DNA of 64,000 nt from Bernardetia sp. MNP-M8 (GCF_037126285.1 NZ_CP147012.1:4362676-4426675), one strand, 5' to 3'; positions 18,129 through 27,944 are shown, numbered from the stretch's first letter. A program made the numbers and translations. The notes: a model not told the origin generated them from the sequence alone.

Positions 18129-19688
18129 CTAGATTTTAGAGTTGTTTTTTAGATTTTCTTCTTCTTTTTCGGCTGCCTTATTTTCATCAGATTCCAAAAA
18201 AGTATAATAAATATTATCCGAACGTTCATTAAGGTCTGTTATGACTTCATTAATCGAATCTATTTCAATTCCACGTTTTAAAAGTGGAACAGAAACGGCT
18301 GTGTTTTTTCCTTTCTCAAAATAATAAACTCCTACTTGTTCGTTTTTTAAAAGTTCGTTTTCATTATATCTATATGTTTTCATTAATTCTTCTTTTTCTC
18401 CAAAAGAGTTAGAAAGCATCAATAAATTACTTAATTCTCTAATGATATAATCACTATGCGTACTCGCCACCACTTTAAAACCTTCATTAACCAAACGAGC
18501 CAAAAAACGAGCTACCAAAATCTGATTATCTGGGTGTAAATTTAGTTCGGGTTCGTCGATAATAATACAATCATTTTTCTTTGCTAAATGACGTAAATAA
18601 AAAACAAGAGAAGCAAGAGATTTTACAAGAGAAGAAGTCTGTGCAATTTCTAAAACTACATTTTCTTCATTTTCATTGTAGAAATTAGGTTGATATTGTA
18701 AACCTCCGTATTGTCCTACGATTATTTTTCCTTCTAAAATACTTTTTTCAAGTTCAATAGCTAGAAAATCGAATTCGCTTTTTTGTTTGGAAAGATTTAA
18801 TAAATCTTCGGCTATTAGTAATTCGTCTGCTATTGGTTTTACATAACGATTTATATTTTCGTCTGCAAAGTTTAGTAATTTATTTCTTTCTTCTCCTTTT
18901 GTTTTTAATATTTTATCAAAAAACTGATTTTTGTTTAAGGCTAATTCTTTGCTGAAAATATTTATGGCTGCACGTTCAGAAGTGAAGATTTGACTTTTAT
19001 AATTAAAACCTAAACAATTATGTAACAACGATAAATAAATACCATTTTTGATAAGGTCAAAACTTATATCCTTTGTAAGTTCAAACTCAATAATGTTACT
19101 ATTTCTTTGTTTCTTTTCTTTTATTCCTTTATGATGTAAATATATTTCTCTATCTACTTCTGAATTGTAAAAACAGTTTTTAATAGTATTTTCTGTATAT
19201 CCAATATTAATTTGTATTTTTTCTGACGTTTTTTTATCAAAAAATGAATTTAAATCAATCTCAGCAAAAAAAGCATTTGGAATAGGTCTGTTTATTAGTA
19301 AATCAGTTATTTCGTTAGCTATTTCATCCTTTAAACTGAATATTAAACTAGGTAGCAAATCTAAAAAATCTACCTTTACTTTACCCTTTGTATTTATTTC
19401 TTTTGCTATTTTTATGATAGCTTCATTATTTATTTCTTTATTTAAAGGTAGAGATTTTACATACCTTTCAAAAGAAATATCATATAGGGCTTCAATAGTG
19501 AAATCTAAGTGACGACTCAAGACTTGTTTTAAATAGTAAAAAAGATAAGCCACATAAGTTTTCCCAGTATTATTATGTCCACACAGTAAAATAAGGTCTT
19601 TGCTAAGGTCTATTTCTGCTTCTTTGAGTGCGCCTAGATTTTTTATGTTTAGTATCATTGCTTTTATTATTTTGCTAGTTTTTCTCAC
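18129..19688 (-). CDS. AAA family ATPase (OLD/ABC-like)
   Basis: A 519-residue ATPase of the SMC/ABC-like AAA_15/AAA_21 group. Residues 37-44 (GHNNTGKT) are Walker A, QTSSLVKSLASL (350-361) is in the position of the ABC signature, IIIDEPELNLHP (375-386) is Walker B with its catalytic Glu, and STHSDYI (409-415) holds the H-loop His. The region between, 60-340, is the insertion expected for this group, partly helical. Translation may start at the second Met (19658; MILNIKNLGALKEAEI), the usual start pattern of this family. There is no C-terminal TOPRIM domain, so it is not a classic OLD nuclease; the small downstream gene probably supplies the nuclease. Confidence 0.88.
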   Translation of the reverse strand: MRKTSKIIKAMILNIKNLGALKEAEIDLSKDLILLCGHNNTGKTYVAYLFYYLKQVLSRHLDFTIEALYDISFERYVKSLPLNKEINNEAIIKIAKEINTKGKVKVDFLDLLPSLIFSLKDEIANEITDLLINRPIPNAFFAEIDLNSFFDKKTSEKIQINIGYTENTIKNCFYNSEVDREIYLHHKGIKEKKQRNSNIIEFELTKDISFDLIKNGIYLSLLHNCLGFNYKSQIFTSERAAINIFSKELALNKNQFFDKILKTKGEERNKLLNFADENINRYVKPIADELLIAEDLLNLSKQKSEFDFLAIELEKSILEGKIIVGQYGGLQYQPNFYNENEENVVLEIAQTSSLVKSLASLVFYLRHLAKKNDCIIIDEPELNLHPDNQILVARFLARLVNEGFKVVASTHSDYIIRELSNLLMLSNSFGEKEELMKTYRYNENELLKNEQVGVYYFEKGKNTAVSVPLLKRGIEIDSINEVITDLNERSDNIYYTFLESDENKAAEKEEENLKNNSKI

Positions 19689-19742
19689 TCTAAAGAATGA
19701 GTTATATTTTTATTTTCTTGTGTAGATTTAGGTATATTTAAT

Positions 19743-19775
19743 GCGTGGTGTTTTAGCGAAGTGACACCAACAACT
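19743..19775. repeat. palindromic repeat copy, expanded loop
   Basis: The minus strand starts GTTGTTGGTGTC and ends AACACCACGC with a longer centre than other copies, so it is a variant of the 27-bp palindrome family. Confidence 0.45.
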
Positions 19776-20027
19776 AAATAATCATATTTTTTATAATTTT
19801 TCTTTGTATAGATTCTTATCTGAATGTTTTCTTCTTGATGAGTTGGTCTTAGTGTTTACAAATGTAAAGAAAAATGAGGTCTTCTGTATTATAAATTTTT
19901 CTACTTTATTTTACCTTTTTGTAAAAATTTCAAGTAGGGTATTTGTGAGTCTCGTAATGGCAAACTGACGTTAAAGATTAACAAAGGCGAGATAAAATCT
20001 ATATACTTACAACGAAATAATATTGTT

Positions 20028-20035
20028 TATATTTG
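20028..20035 (+). promoter_or_regulatory. Bacteroidota -7 box
   Basis: TATATTTG matches TAnnTTTG, 68-75 bases upstream of the transglutaminase-like gene, leaving a 5' leader of about 60 bases. Confidence 0.55.
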
Positions 20036-20102
20036 TGTTTTTAATTTTCACTAATTTGGCAAACCATCATTAGTAAACAAACATATAACTAAAGACGACA
20101 CT

Positions 20103-21284
20103 ATGAAATTGATAAAATTTACAATTATTTTTATCTTGATAACTCAGACAATTTTTGCTCAAAAACCGATAACTAATGATTTTTCAGCCATCGACAAAAA
20201 AGCATTGGAACTTCCTGACTCGTTGACAAAAAACACTGATTTTATTGCAAATTACATTACTTCCAACTTTAAAACTGACAACGACAAATCACGAGCAATA
20301 TTTATTTGGGTTGCATCAAATATTCAATATGATATTGAAAATATGTTTGCAATAAATTTTTACGAAAAAAAAGAAGAAAAAATAGCAAAAGCTCTTAAAA
20401 CAAGAAAAGGAATTTGTGAAAATTATGCTTTATTATTTACAGACATCTGTAATAAATCAGGTATTAAATCTTTTGTAGTTGAAGGTTATACAAAACAAAA
20501 TGGTTTTACTGATTATATTCCTCATGCTTGGAGTGCAGCACTAATTGATACCTCATGGGTTCTTTTTGATCCAACTTGGGGATCTGGTTATATAGATAAT
20601 GGGAAATTTTTAAAGAAAATAAACAATGAATACTATAAAGCTAGTCCAACAACACTCATTAAATCTCACATACCCTTCGATTATTTATGGCAATTTGTAA
20701 ACTATCCAATAACAAACCAAGAGTTTTATGAAGGAAAGATTCAACAAAACAAAACTAAGGAATTCTTTAACTTCAAGGACACAATCCAAGTTTATGAAAA
20801 ACAAAGTCATATTGACCAGTTAATTTTCACAGCATATCGTGTAGAAAAAAATGGGGTGAAAAATTCATTGATTTTTGACCGACTTCAACACTTAAAATTA
20901 GAAATAGAGAATTATCGACAAAATAAAACTGTAAATTTATACAATTCAGCAATTGTTGAATATAATGATGCAATTAATGCGTTAAATGAGTTTATAAATT
21001 ACAGAAACCAAAAATTCACACCAAAGAAAACTGACCCTGAAATACAGAGCATGATTGATGTAGTAGTCGATAAAATAAAAGAGGCTGAAAATAAGTTAAG
21101 TCAAATTTCGACTACTGATGTAAATACAGTCAATATGATTAAACAATTAACTAAATCAATAGACGAGGTTTCAAAGCAATTAAATGAACAACAAGATTGG
21201 TTAACTTTATATTTTAGTAAAAGTAAATTAGGACGAAAATCCATGTTTTACAAAGTAAGTTGGTTTGGCATTCCTTTAAATTAA
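20103..21284 (+). CDS. secreted transglutaminase-like superfamily protein
   Basis: A 393-residue exported protein with a signal peptide (MKLIKFTIIFILITQTIFAQ). The transglutaminase/protease-like core spans about residues 60-165 with the full catalytic triad: Cys105 in RKGICENYALLF, His141 in IPHAWSAALI, Asp156 in VLFDPTWGSG. Such domains act as cysteine peptidases or transglutaminases on cell-surface proteins. The C-terminal third (about 290-375) is rich in heptad-like Lys/Glu/Ile runs (VVDKIKEAENKLSQI, IKQLTKSIDEVSKQLNEQ) and is probably a coiled coil. It stands alone between its own promoter and a pair of terminators. The substrate is unknown. Confidence 0.85.
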   Translation: MKLIKFTIIFILITQTIFAQKPITNDFSAIDKKALELPDSLTKNTDFIANYITSNFKTDNDKSRAIFIWVASNIQYDIENMFAINFYEKKEEKIAKALKTRKGICENYALLFTDICNKSGIKSFVVEGYTKQNGFTDYIPHAWSAALIDTSWVLFDPTWGSGYIDNGKFLKKINNEYYKASPTTLIKSHIPFDYLWQFVNYPITNQEFYEGKIQQNKTKEFFNFKDTIQVYEKQSHIDQLIFTAYRVEKNGVKNSLIFDRLQHLKLEIENYRQNKTVNLYNSAIVEYNDAINALNEFINYRNQKFTPKKTDPEIQSMIDVVVDKIKEAENKLSQISTTDVNTVNMIKQLTKSIDEVSKQLNEQQDWLTLYFSKSKLGRKSMFYKVSWFGIPLN

Positions 21285-21345
21285 GATTTATTTACCCACT
21301 TGAGCAAGCTGTAAAAATATTACTAAAAAAATGGTTTTCAGAGAA

Positions 21346-21375
21346 AACACCAACCAAAGAAGTTGGTGTTTTTTT
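21346..21375 (+). terminator. rho-independent terminator
   Basis: AACACCAAC (21346-21354) pairs with GTTGGTGTT (21362-21370), followed by a T run. It is the first terminator downstream of the transglutaminase-like gene. Confidence 0.8.
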
Positions 21376-21507
21376 ACACCAAAAATAATTTGTATCACCC
21401 CCTTAACTTTGTTATTTATACACCTTTACATCGGCTCAAGTTGAGTGAGGAGCTATTATTCGGTATCCTGCCGTGGTTTTTGTAGTTGGTATTATCTAAT
21501 TGCAAAC

Positions 21508-21547
21508 CAAAAAAATAGAGTTTCAAAAAATGAAACTCTATTTTTTT
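21508..21547. terminator. bidirectional terminator
   Basis: ATAGAGTTTCA (21515-21525) pairs perfectly with TGAAACTCTAT (21531-21541), with an A run before and a T run after, so it can stop transcription from both converging genes. Confidence 0.8.
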
Positions 21548-21641
21548 ATCTCTATGTTTATTGTTGTTCATCGTAACGGCAAGTCGAAACTAAAGACCAA
21601 CAACAGCACAGGTATTAAACTAATAATTAGGAGCTGTTTTT

Positions 21642-23033
21642 TTATTTTCCTCTTCCTTTTCCTCCAAATTTGGGGTTATTTGTTTTACGTCCTTTTGTTT
21701 TTGACTTTAGTTTTCCCAAATTTACAGAATTAGATTTTCCTCTAGAGTCTGAAGTACGGTTTCTTTCTCTATTTCTAGCAAAACCACCTCTTCCACTTCG
21801 TTGACGTGCTGCCAATTCTGCTTCTTCGATGTCTTCTTTTGAAGGGGCAGTAGGTTCAAAACCTTCTACTACTTTTTTCTCAATTTTTTCGTTAAGAAGT
21901 TTTTCAATATTCTCTACAAATTCAACTTCATCATGAGAAACCAATGAAATAGCATCTCCACCTGCACCTGCACGACCTGTACGACCAATGCGATGTACGT
22001 AATCCTCAGCAACGTTAGGTAATTCATAATTAATTACATACGGTAAGAGTGGAATATCTAATCCCCTAGCTGCAATATCTGTAGCTACCAAAACACGAAT
22101 AGAACCATCTTTAAAGCCTTGTAGAGCTTTTGTACGTGCATTTTGAGTTTTATTTCCATGGATAGCTGCTGCCTGAATCCCTTTTTTTGTCATTTTTTCA
22201 CTCAAACGGTTTGCACCATGTTTTGTGCGAGTAAAGACTAAAACCTGCTCCCATTCTCCTTCATCAATCAATTTTATAATCAAATCTGATTTTCGTGTTT
22301 TATTGACACTATAAACAGTCTGATTGATTTTTTCTACTGTTGTGTTTTCTGGAGTTGCTTCTACAGTAACATGATTATTTAATATTTTTCCTGCTAGAGC
22401 TTTTATTTCTTTAGAGAAAGTAGCCGAAAAAAGAAGATTTTGCCTTTTGGTAGGAACAAGTTTGATAACTCGTTTTATGTCATGCAAAAATCCCATGTCT
22501 AACATTCTATCAGCCTCATCTAAGACTAAAATCTCTACATCAGCAAGTGAAAGAGCTTTTTGTCCTTCCAAATCTAACAAACGACCAGGAGTAGCTACCA
22601 AAACATCAACACCATTCTTTAGCGTTCTGATTTGTGGATTTTGATTTACACCACCAAAAATAACAGCACTTCGAATATCTAAAAATTCACTATATTCTTT
22701 TACATTTTCAAAAACCTGTGCTGCTAATTCACGAGTAGGAGTGAGAATAAGACAACGCAAAGTACGTTTTCTAATCTTGGAACGTTGTTTTACATCTTGG
22801 GTAAGCAGTTGAAGCATAGGAAGAGTAAAGCCTGCTGTTTTTCCTGTTCCTGTTTGTGCTGAAGCCAAAACATCTTTTCTATCTAAAACAAAAGGAATTA
22901 CTTTTTCTTGAATAGGCGAAGGCGAACTATAACCTACTTTTTTTACAGCTTGAAGAAGCTCATCTGAAAGACCTAAATCGACAAATGATTTGGTCGTAGT
23001 ATCTGGCGTATTTTTTTTACTAATTTCTGACAT
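21642..23033 (-). CDS. rhlE: DEAD-box RNA helicase, RhlE type
   Basis: An ATP-dependent RNA helicase of about 463 residues. All family motifs are present: the Q motif ([12 protein letters not shown]...SSPSPIQ), motif I AQTGTGKT, Ia PTRELA, TPGRL, motif II DEAD, motif III SAT, and motif [12 protein letters not shown]. The C-terminal 70 residues are basic, with Arg/Gly stretches ([35 protein letters not shown]), the usual RNA-binding tail of RhlE-like helicases involved in ribosome assembly and RNA decay. The start at 23033 (MSEISKKNT) is preferred over the longer frame to 23057 because the extra residues are not conserved in type. It is probably monocistronic. Confidence 0.92.
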   Translation of the reverse strand: MSEISKKNTPDTTTKSFVDLGLSDELLQAVKKVGYSSPSPIQEKVIPFVLDRKDVLASAQTGTGKTAGFTLPMLQLLTQDVKQRSKIRKRTLRCLILTPTRELAAQVFENVKEYSEFLDIRSAVIFGGVNQNPQIRTLKNGVDVLVATPGRLLDLEGQKALSLADVEILVLDEADRMLDMGFLHDIKRVIKLVPTKRQNLLFSATFSKEIKALAGKILNNHVTVEATPENTTVEKINQTVYSVNKTRKSDLIIKLIDEGEWEQVLVFTRTKHGANRLSEKMTKKGIQAAAIHGNKTQNARTKALQGFKDGSIRVLVATDIAARGLDIPLLPYVINYELPNVAEDYVHRIGRTGRAGAGGDAISLVSHDEVEFVENIEKLLNEKIEKKVVEGFEPTAPSKEDIEEAELAARQRSGRGGFARNRERNRTSDSRGKSNSVNLGKLKSKTKGRKTNNPKFGGKGRGK

Positions 23034-23215
23034 ATAAATGGATTGTGAAATGAGCATTTATAAATCACAAACAGAAAGTTTTAAAATAAAAGCAGTATGT
23101 TTGTTAAATCTCATTTCGGAATGTAACTACAAAGATACTACTTATTTTTGATTGTTATTAAACATTATACAGCTTTGGAGTAAAATGGTTTGCCTTTTCC
23201 ATCTATTTCAAAACA

Positions 23216-23493
23216 ATGAAAATATTTTTTGATAAAATGAAATTAAGACAAGAATTTGAACCTAAAATAGAAATGGCGAGAAGAAAATAGTAGAATATAT
23301 AGGTTATTGTGATGAAAATGGAAATTTATTGAAATATAGAGAATTAGAAGATGAGCTACATAGACTAACAGATGAAAATAGGTCAAAATTTGACTTGTAT
23401 GAATGGTGGGAAGCTGATGGAGTTGAAAATTTGTTTGTTAGTGTCTTTTCAATACTACAAAAAAAAAGTTTAAATCTAATTAAAAATAAATAA
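23216..23493 (+). pseudogene. frameshifted small hypothetical gene
   Basis: An ATG at 23216 opens a frame reading MKIFFDKMKLRQEFEPKIEM and stops at 23288-23290. A different frame across the same point then reads on without Met but with natural protein composition (VEYIGYCDENGNLLKYRELE, SKFDLYEWWEADGVENLF) to a stop at 23491-23493. The two halves together would give a protein of about 90 residues, so one base seems gained or lost near 23285. It resembles no family I know. A sequencing error in the A-rich run AGAAGAAAATAG is the alternative. Confidence 0.5.
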
Positions 23494-23605
23494 ATTTGAG
23501 CTAAAGCTAAAATAACTCGTTTTTTATACACTTTATGAAACAATGTCTGGATTTGTAGTATAAAAAAATGTGTTTTATAATTTATTTTATAAATTTAGCT
23601 TTTAG

Positions 23606-23782
23606 TACACTGTTTCAAAAGTTTTATTGCATTTTGTTGTGCATTCAGTTCCTCAGAACTGAATGTTTCGCTTCCTCAGAAGCATGATTTATTTGCTTGA
23701 ATCACGCTTCTGAGGAAGCGTTTCGTTCAACTCTGAGGAGTTGAACACACAAAAAACATTGTAAAATTTTTGAAACAGTGTA
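23606..23782. mobile_element. MITE-like element A with CTCA/TGAG hairpins
   Basis: A 177-bp non-coding element. Its perfect 15-bp terminal inverted repeats are TACACTGTTTCAAAA and its complement, the pairing continues imperfectly for about 45 bp, and TTTAG directly repeats on both sides (23601-23605, 23783-23787). Inside are four hairpins with loops CTCA, CTCA, TGAG, TGAG at 23642, 23670, 23705 and 23725. It has no coding capacity. Confidence 0.75.
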
Positions 23783-23984
23783 TTTAGATATTTTTATAAA
23801 TTGTTTTCATTATAAAATATTCGTAAATTAGAAAATTAATTTAGCCAACTTATAGGTAAATCTATAAAACTATTTTTTGGTAAAAAACTTATTATAAGTA
23901 ATTCAAGAAACTGATACATTCAATATTTTACAGAAAAATGTATCATTTTATTATTTATTAAAAATTAAATCAGTAATTATCAGT

Positions 23985-24422
23985 ATGGATTTTAATGCCC
24001 TTAACAAAGACCTAGAAACTATCATTCAGCAGAAAAGCATGCTCGCCGATATGGATTATAACGACGAAACGTATGACGATGCAGAAGAAAAATTACACGA
24101 GTTTGAAGATAATTTCTTAGAAAACTATGGTGAGTATTTAGAAGATATTTTGGAAGATTTGTATGAACAACATAGCCCAAGTTTAGATGTCCTTTCTCCT
24201 ATTGCTTATATTGCTCGTAATTATTCGCCTTTAGAAGAAACCGAACACGGACAGCAGTATAGCTTTAAGCCACAAGATGCTGTTCAGTTTGAAGTACAAA
24301 AAGCTCCAAAAATGGATGCTCGCTTGGTTTTTATTCCTAACCCTGTTCGTCTTTTGCTCGTTTTAGACAAAAAAGAAGTAAGCGAACTTTGGAGACAACC
24401 TGAAGAAAGTTCTGTAAAATAA
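23985..24422 (+). CDS. conserved hypothetical acidic protein
   Basis: A 145-residue cytoplasmic protein with no signal peptide or membrane segment. The N-terminal 60 residues are strongly acidic and helical (YNDETYDDAEEKLHEFEDNF, YLEDILEDLYEQH), the C-terminal half is beta-rich (DARLVFIPNPVRLLLVLD). I do not recognise a domain. It precedes a DUF2339 gene by 88 bases on the same strand and may share its transcript. A small accessory or regulatory protein is possible, but this is guesswork. Confidence 0.65.
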   Translation: MDFNALNKDLETIIQQKSMLADMDYNDETYDDAEEKLHEFEDNFLENYGEYLEDILEDLYEQHSPSLDVLSPIAYIARNYSPLEETEHGQQYSFKPQDAVQFEVQKAPKMDARLVFIPNPVRLLLVLDKKEVSELWRQPEESSVK

Positions 24423-24424
24423 TA

Positions 24425-24507
24425 ATTTAATTATGAATTACGGATTATGTTATGTTCTTAAGTTATAAAACATCGTAATTCGTAATTTTTAATTCATAAT
24501 TGAAAAT
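24425..24507. repeat. imperfect inverted repeat between genes
   Basis: AATTATGAATTACG on the left and CGTAATT...AATTCATAATT on the right form an imperfect inverted repeat of about 80 bp. Very similar AATTACGAATTA runs occur at 54862-54893, so this is a dispersed AT-rich repeat. Confidence 0.5.
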
Positions 24508-24510
24508 AGT

Positions 24511-27411
24511 ATGAACGAAAAAAACAATCCTAAAAATCCTGATAATTCCAAAAAAAGACAAGATAATTTTGAAGAAGAAAACGAAAAATTTCCCAATCAA
24601 AAATTTGATGAGAAGTTAAATCAACTTCCAAAAAATCTTGTTCCCAAAAGATATACTTCACAAGCTTCTACTCAAAATAAAGATAGTGAAGCTAGTGATT
24701 TATTGAAAGTTGCTGAAGGATTTAGAGAGGAAATACAGGAAACTCGTTCTTATTTACGTCGTTTTGATAAAGATTATGAAGAAAATGTAAAGAAAGACCC
24801 TATTTATCATCATCTTAGTCAGATGAGTGATCTTACCATTGAAGATGATGAGTTGGCGCAACGTATCTATAAAAATAAAATAAAAGAATATAAAGGAACA
24901 CGAGAAGCACCACGCCAAACAGGCGATATGGTAGGTAGAGGACGAAAAGTATATCTAAAAGTTTTTGGAGAAGATGAAGAAGGAGAGCCACAACAAAGAC
25001 AAAGTCAGCCTGATTCTCGTTACCAACCTAAAGGAGTCACATTACAAAACCAAACTCGTGCATTAGAAAATATTTATAGCCAAAGTAAGAAAGGGTTAGA
25101 AGAATACTTAGGAGAGAATTTACTCAACAAAATAGGTATTGGAATGCTTATTTTGGGTATCATTATGCTTATCAATTTTGGTATTGATGCTGGTTTTATT
25201 GGAAATATAGGACAGCTATTTATTGGGTTTTCGGTAGGAGGAATTCTTTTGGTACTTTCACATCGTCAGAGAAATAGCAGTAAAAGTTTGAGTGCAACTT
25301 ATTTGGTAGGTGGAATGATAATTTTATATTATTCAGCCAGCTTACTTTTTGAATATTATTCGGTTGGTAGTCAGATTTGGGCGTATGCAATAAACTTACT
25401 TATCACATTGATAGCTGTAATTTTGGCAATTGCACATAATAGGAAAACACTTGCCTTAATTTCTATTGTTGGTGGGTATGTTACTGCTTTTGTTGTGGTA
25501 GGCTTTGAATCGACTAATTATTTTGCCCTTTTTACTTATCTTTTATTATTAAATATCATTGCTCTAGGTATTGCACATCGAAAAGAATGGGGGAATATTA
25601 ATATTTTTACTTTTATAGCTTCTTTATTTCTTTTTGATGTTTGGGTATTTTTGGCTGATTTTAATGTCGGAAATAATGCTCTTACAGCTCTTGTATTTTC
25701 TACTCTTTATTATGTTACATTTTTCTTAATGAATGTAGTTTATAGTATGGGTACAAAACAGCGTTTGAAAGGATTTAATTATACCATGCTTTTGGCAAAT
25801 GTGATTTCTTATGTTATCATTATTTCTTATGTGCTTTATCAAATTGATAGCTTTGGTTATTTAGGAGTGTTTATTTTTGGTCTAGCAGTCTTCAACTCTA
25901 TTTATTCTTATCTTCTTTACAAGTCAGATAGTGCAGATGTAAAACTTTTTTATACTGTTGTTGGCTATACCATCTTATTTTTTACGATTGCAATTCCACT
26001 TATTGTAGATAAAGAATATATCAATATTTGCTTTGTTTTTGAAGGCGTGATATTGATTTGGGTAGGTGTTCGCTCACAAATGAGCGTTTTCAAAACAGCT
26101 TCTATGTTTTTGATTGGAGCTTCTATTGTGGTTTGGTTTTTAGATTTATACTGGTCGTATGAAAATGATTTGACAAGGCGATTTTTATTAAATGGTGCAG
26201 TTTTGAGCAGTCTTTTAACGATGGTCGGACTTGCATTTTCTATTTATCTATTGAAAGATGAAGACGAAGACGAAGATATTGGGTTCATAACAGTAGGAAT
26301 GTATACCAATTTTTTAGGTGGTTTTATGCTTCTTGTTTTATTTTTGATAGGAAATTTAGAACTCATTATTCATAAATCAAATAATTTTGGAAGTAATGAT
26401 TTTAGACTTATTCTCATCGGACTTTTCAATATTATTTATGCTGTTGGTGTGTGGCAATTTGCCAAAACAGTAAAATGGAATGGAGTAATGCAAATTATGG
26501 GAGGAATGGTCTTTCTGATGGCTTTTGTATATTTAGGATTAGTTCAACCTCAAGCTATGGATTTGCTTTTAGAACATATTCGTACAAAATCAGCAGAATC
26601 ACACTGGTTAACCAATAGCAATGCACTTTCTCAATACTTGGGACATTATCTCAATCTTTTTATTACTCTTTTTGGTTTGCTTTTACTTACTCGTGATGTT
26701 TATTATGAAGATGGCGATAAATCAGTTGTTTATGCAACCACAATTTATATTTTATGCTTTGCTGTAGTTGCTTATTTATCTTTAGAGCTTCGCAATACAG
26801 TGGTTTGGATTTTCTATGATATTGGTGATGGAATAGAAGGAAAAGATGCTATTTTACAAACCAATAGTCAGTTTGGCTATCCTATTTTATGGGCTTTGTT
26901 ATCAGTAACAGCAATTACTTTAGGAATGAAATATAAAATAAAAGAAGTGCGTTTGTTTGCCCTTATTTTATTTGTGGTCTTGCTGATAAAGTTTTTTGCT
27001 TGGGATTTTTGGCAAATGGGAAGAGTCGAAGGAATTATTACTTTTGTTATTATTGGTGCAATTTTGTTGCGTATTGGCTGGAAATACAATCAACTCAAAA
27101 AGATTGTTATGGAAGGAGAATTACAAGAAATTTATCAAAATACTTCTGAAACAGAAACTCCTAGACCAAAACCAACAGGAAGAATTTCTTCTGAGAGACA
27201 ACCAACCCATGAAACTAAAAATAGAATGAACCCAAATCCAAACAGGAATATTGGTTCAGAAATGGATGCAGAAGACAAGAAAAAGGAAAGAGATGAATTA
27301 GCTGATTTGCCTCCACCTCCAACACCTCGTCCGACTTCTCAACAACGCCCTCCTTCTCAAGAGAAAGCTCCCAACAAAATGGAAGATTCACAAAGTGATG
27401 AAGAAGAATAA
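24511..27411 (+). CDS. DUF2339 polytopic membrane protein
   Basis: A 966-residue integral membrane protein. The first 200 residues are charged and soluble (many Lys, Glu, Gln), then from about residue 205 (NLLNKIGIGMLILGIIMLIN) some 20 or more hydrophobic helices follow, among them the DUF2339 signature LLNKIG...GIIMLINFGID and the ATYLVGGMIILYYSA helix. The last 110 residues are again soluble and Pro-rich (LPPPPTPRPTSQQRPPS). DUF2339 proteins are widespread in Bacteroidota and of unknown function, possibly linked to the cell envelope. The gene lies 15 bases before nuoC. Confidence 0.88.
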   Translation: MNEKNNPKNPDNSKKRQDNFEEENEKFPNQKFDEKLNQLPKNLVPKRYTSQASTQNKDSEASDLLKVAEGFREEIQETRSYLRRFDKDYEENVKKDPIYHHLSQMSDLTIEDDELAQRIYKNKIKEYKGTREAPRQTGDMVGRGRKVYLKVFGEDEEGEPQQRQSQPDSRYQPKGVTLQNQTRALENIYSQSKKGLEEYLGENLLNKIGIGMLILGIIMLINFGIDAGFIGNIGQLFIGFSVGGILLVLSHRQRNSSKSLSATYLVGGMIILYYSASLLFEYYSVGSQIWAYAINLLITLIAVILAIAHNRKTLALISIVGGYVTAFVVVGFESTNYFALFTYLLLLNIIALGIAHRKEWGNINIFTFIASLFLFDVWVFLADFNVGNNALTALVFSTLYYVTFFLMNVVYSMGTKQRLKGFNYTMLLANVISYVIIISYVLYQIDSFGYLGVFIFGLAVFNSIYSYLLYKSDSADVKLFYTVVGYTILFFTIAIPLIVDKEYINICFVFEGVILIWVGVRSQMSVFKTASMFLIGASIVVWFLDLYWSYENDLTRRFLLNGAVLSSLLTMVGLAFSIYLLKDEDEDEDIGFITVGMYTNFLGGFMLLVLFLIGNLELIIHKSNNFGSNDFRLILIGLFNIIYAVGVWQFAKTVKWNGVMQIMGGMVFLMAFVYLGLVQPQAMDLLLEHIRTKSAESHWLTNSNALSQYLGHYLNLFITLFGLLLLTRDVYYEDGDKSVVYATTIYILCFAVVAYLSLELRNTVVWIFYDIGDGIEGKDAILQTNSQFGYPILWALLSVTAITLGMKYKIKEVRLFALILFVVLLIKFFAWDFWQMGRVEGIITFVIIGAILLRIGWKYNQLKKIVMEGELQEIYQNTSETETPRPKPTGRISSERQPTHETKNRMNPNPNRNIGSEMDAEDKKKERDELADLPPPPTPRPTSQQRPPSQEKAPNKMEDSQSDEEE

Positions 27412-27426
27412 CTTATTGTTTTAATT

Positions 27427-27912
27427 ATGATTTTTGAAGAATTAGCAAGCACTTTACAAGAAAAATTTCAAGATTCTATTTTAGTTCAGAATACAGAAAC
27501 ATTACAACCTCGTATTTTGATAGAAAAAAAAGAATCTCTCTTAGAAATTGCTCATTTTCTACATACTGACGATAGACTTTATTTTGATAACCTAGTTTGT
27601 ATTACAGCATTAGACAATGAAAATTCTTTTGAAGTCATTTATCAACTCTATTCCTATCCCTTTGAGCATTCTATTACTTTAGCTATTTTGTTAGCACATG
27701 AAGGAGACAAAAATCCTGTTGTAGATTCCCTTACTTCAATTTGGAAGGCTGCTGATTGGCACGAAAGAGAAGCCTTCGATATGATAGGAATTCAGTTTGA
27801 GAATCATCCAGACCTTAGAAGGTTATTAATGCCTGCTGATTGGGAAGGTTTTCCATTACGAAAAGACTATAAAACACAAGAAAATTATCATGGAATAAAA
27901 GTAGATTATTAG
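27427..27912 (+). CDS. nuoC: NADH-quinone oxidoreductase subunit C
   Basis: A 161-residue peripheral-arm subunit of respiratory complex I. The 30-kDa subunit signature is complete: [41 protein letters not shown] (about residues 110-150), and the length is that of unfused NuoC. In most bacteria nuoC sits between nuoB and nuoD. Here it follows a DUF2339 membrane gene by 15 bases and is closed by a terminator at 27945, so complex I genes appear to be split in this genome. Identification is secure. Confidence 0.93.
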   Translation: MIFEELASTLQEKFQDSILVQNTETLQPRILIEKKESLLEIAHFLHTDDRLYFDNLVCITALDNENSFEVIYQLYSYPFEHSITLAILLAHEGDKNPVVDSLTSIWKAADWHEREAFDMIGIQFENHPDLRRLLMPADWEGFPLRKDYKTQENYHGIKVDY

Positions 27913-27944
27913 CATAACGATTTCTATTTTAGAAAATATTGCAT

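Larger units (their letters stand above)
19689..20102. other. divergent intergenic region
   Basis: A 414-base non-coding stretch between the divergently transcribed ATPase operon and the transglutaminase-like gene. It holds one palindrome copy (19743-19775) and a good promoter box for the plus-strand gene (20028-20035). I see no further gene. Confidence 0.6.
21285..21641. other. convergent intergenic region with two terminators
   Basis: A 357-base spacer between converging genes. It carries the hairpins at 21346-21375 and 21508-21547 and, at about 21570-21615, a degraded copy of the GTTGTTGGT palindrome. The segment 21430-21480 looks like no gene I can recognise. Confidence 0.55.
23058..23984. 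other. intergenic region with degraded gene and MITE-like element
   Basis: A 927-base stretch with no intact gene. It holds a frameshifted small gene (23216-23493) and a 177-bp inverted-repeat element (23606-23782). The last 200 bases before 23985 are AT-rich, presumably promoter sequence. Confidence 0.6.

Noticed and set aside
18129-19688. OLD-family nuclease
   Set aside because: There is no C-terminal TOPRIM domain; only the ATPase part is present.
21376-21500. Possible small RNA or gene remnant between the two terminators
   Set aside because: No open frame, no stable fold seen by eye and no promoter box.
23304-23543. Minus-strand frame of 79 residues
   Set aside because: It lies opposite the frameshifted plus-strand gene, which has far better protein composition.
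23606-23782. CRISPR-like array
   Set aside because: The repeated units are hairpins of unequal length with differing stems and no regular spacers or cas genes.
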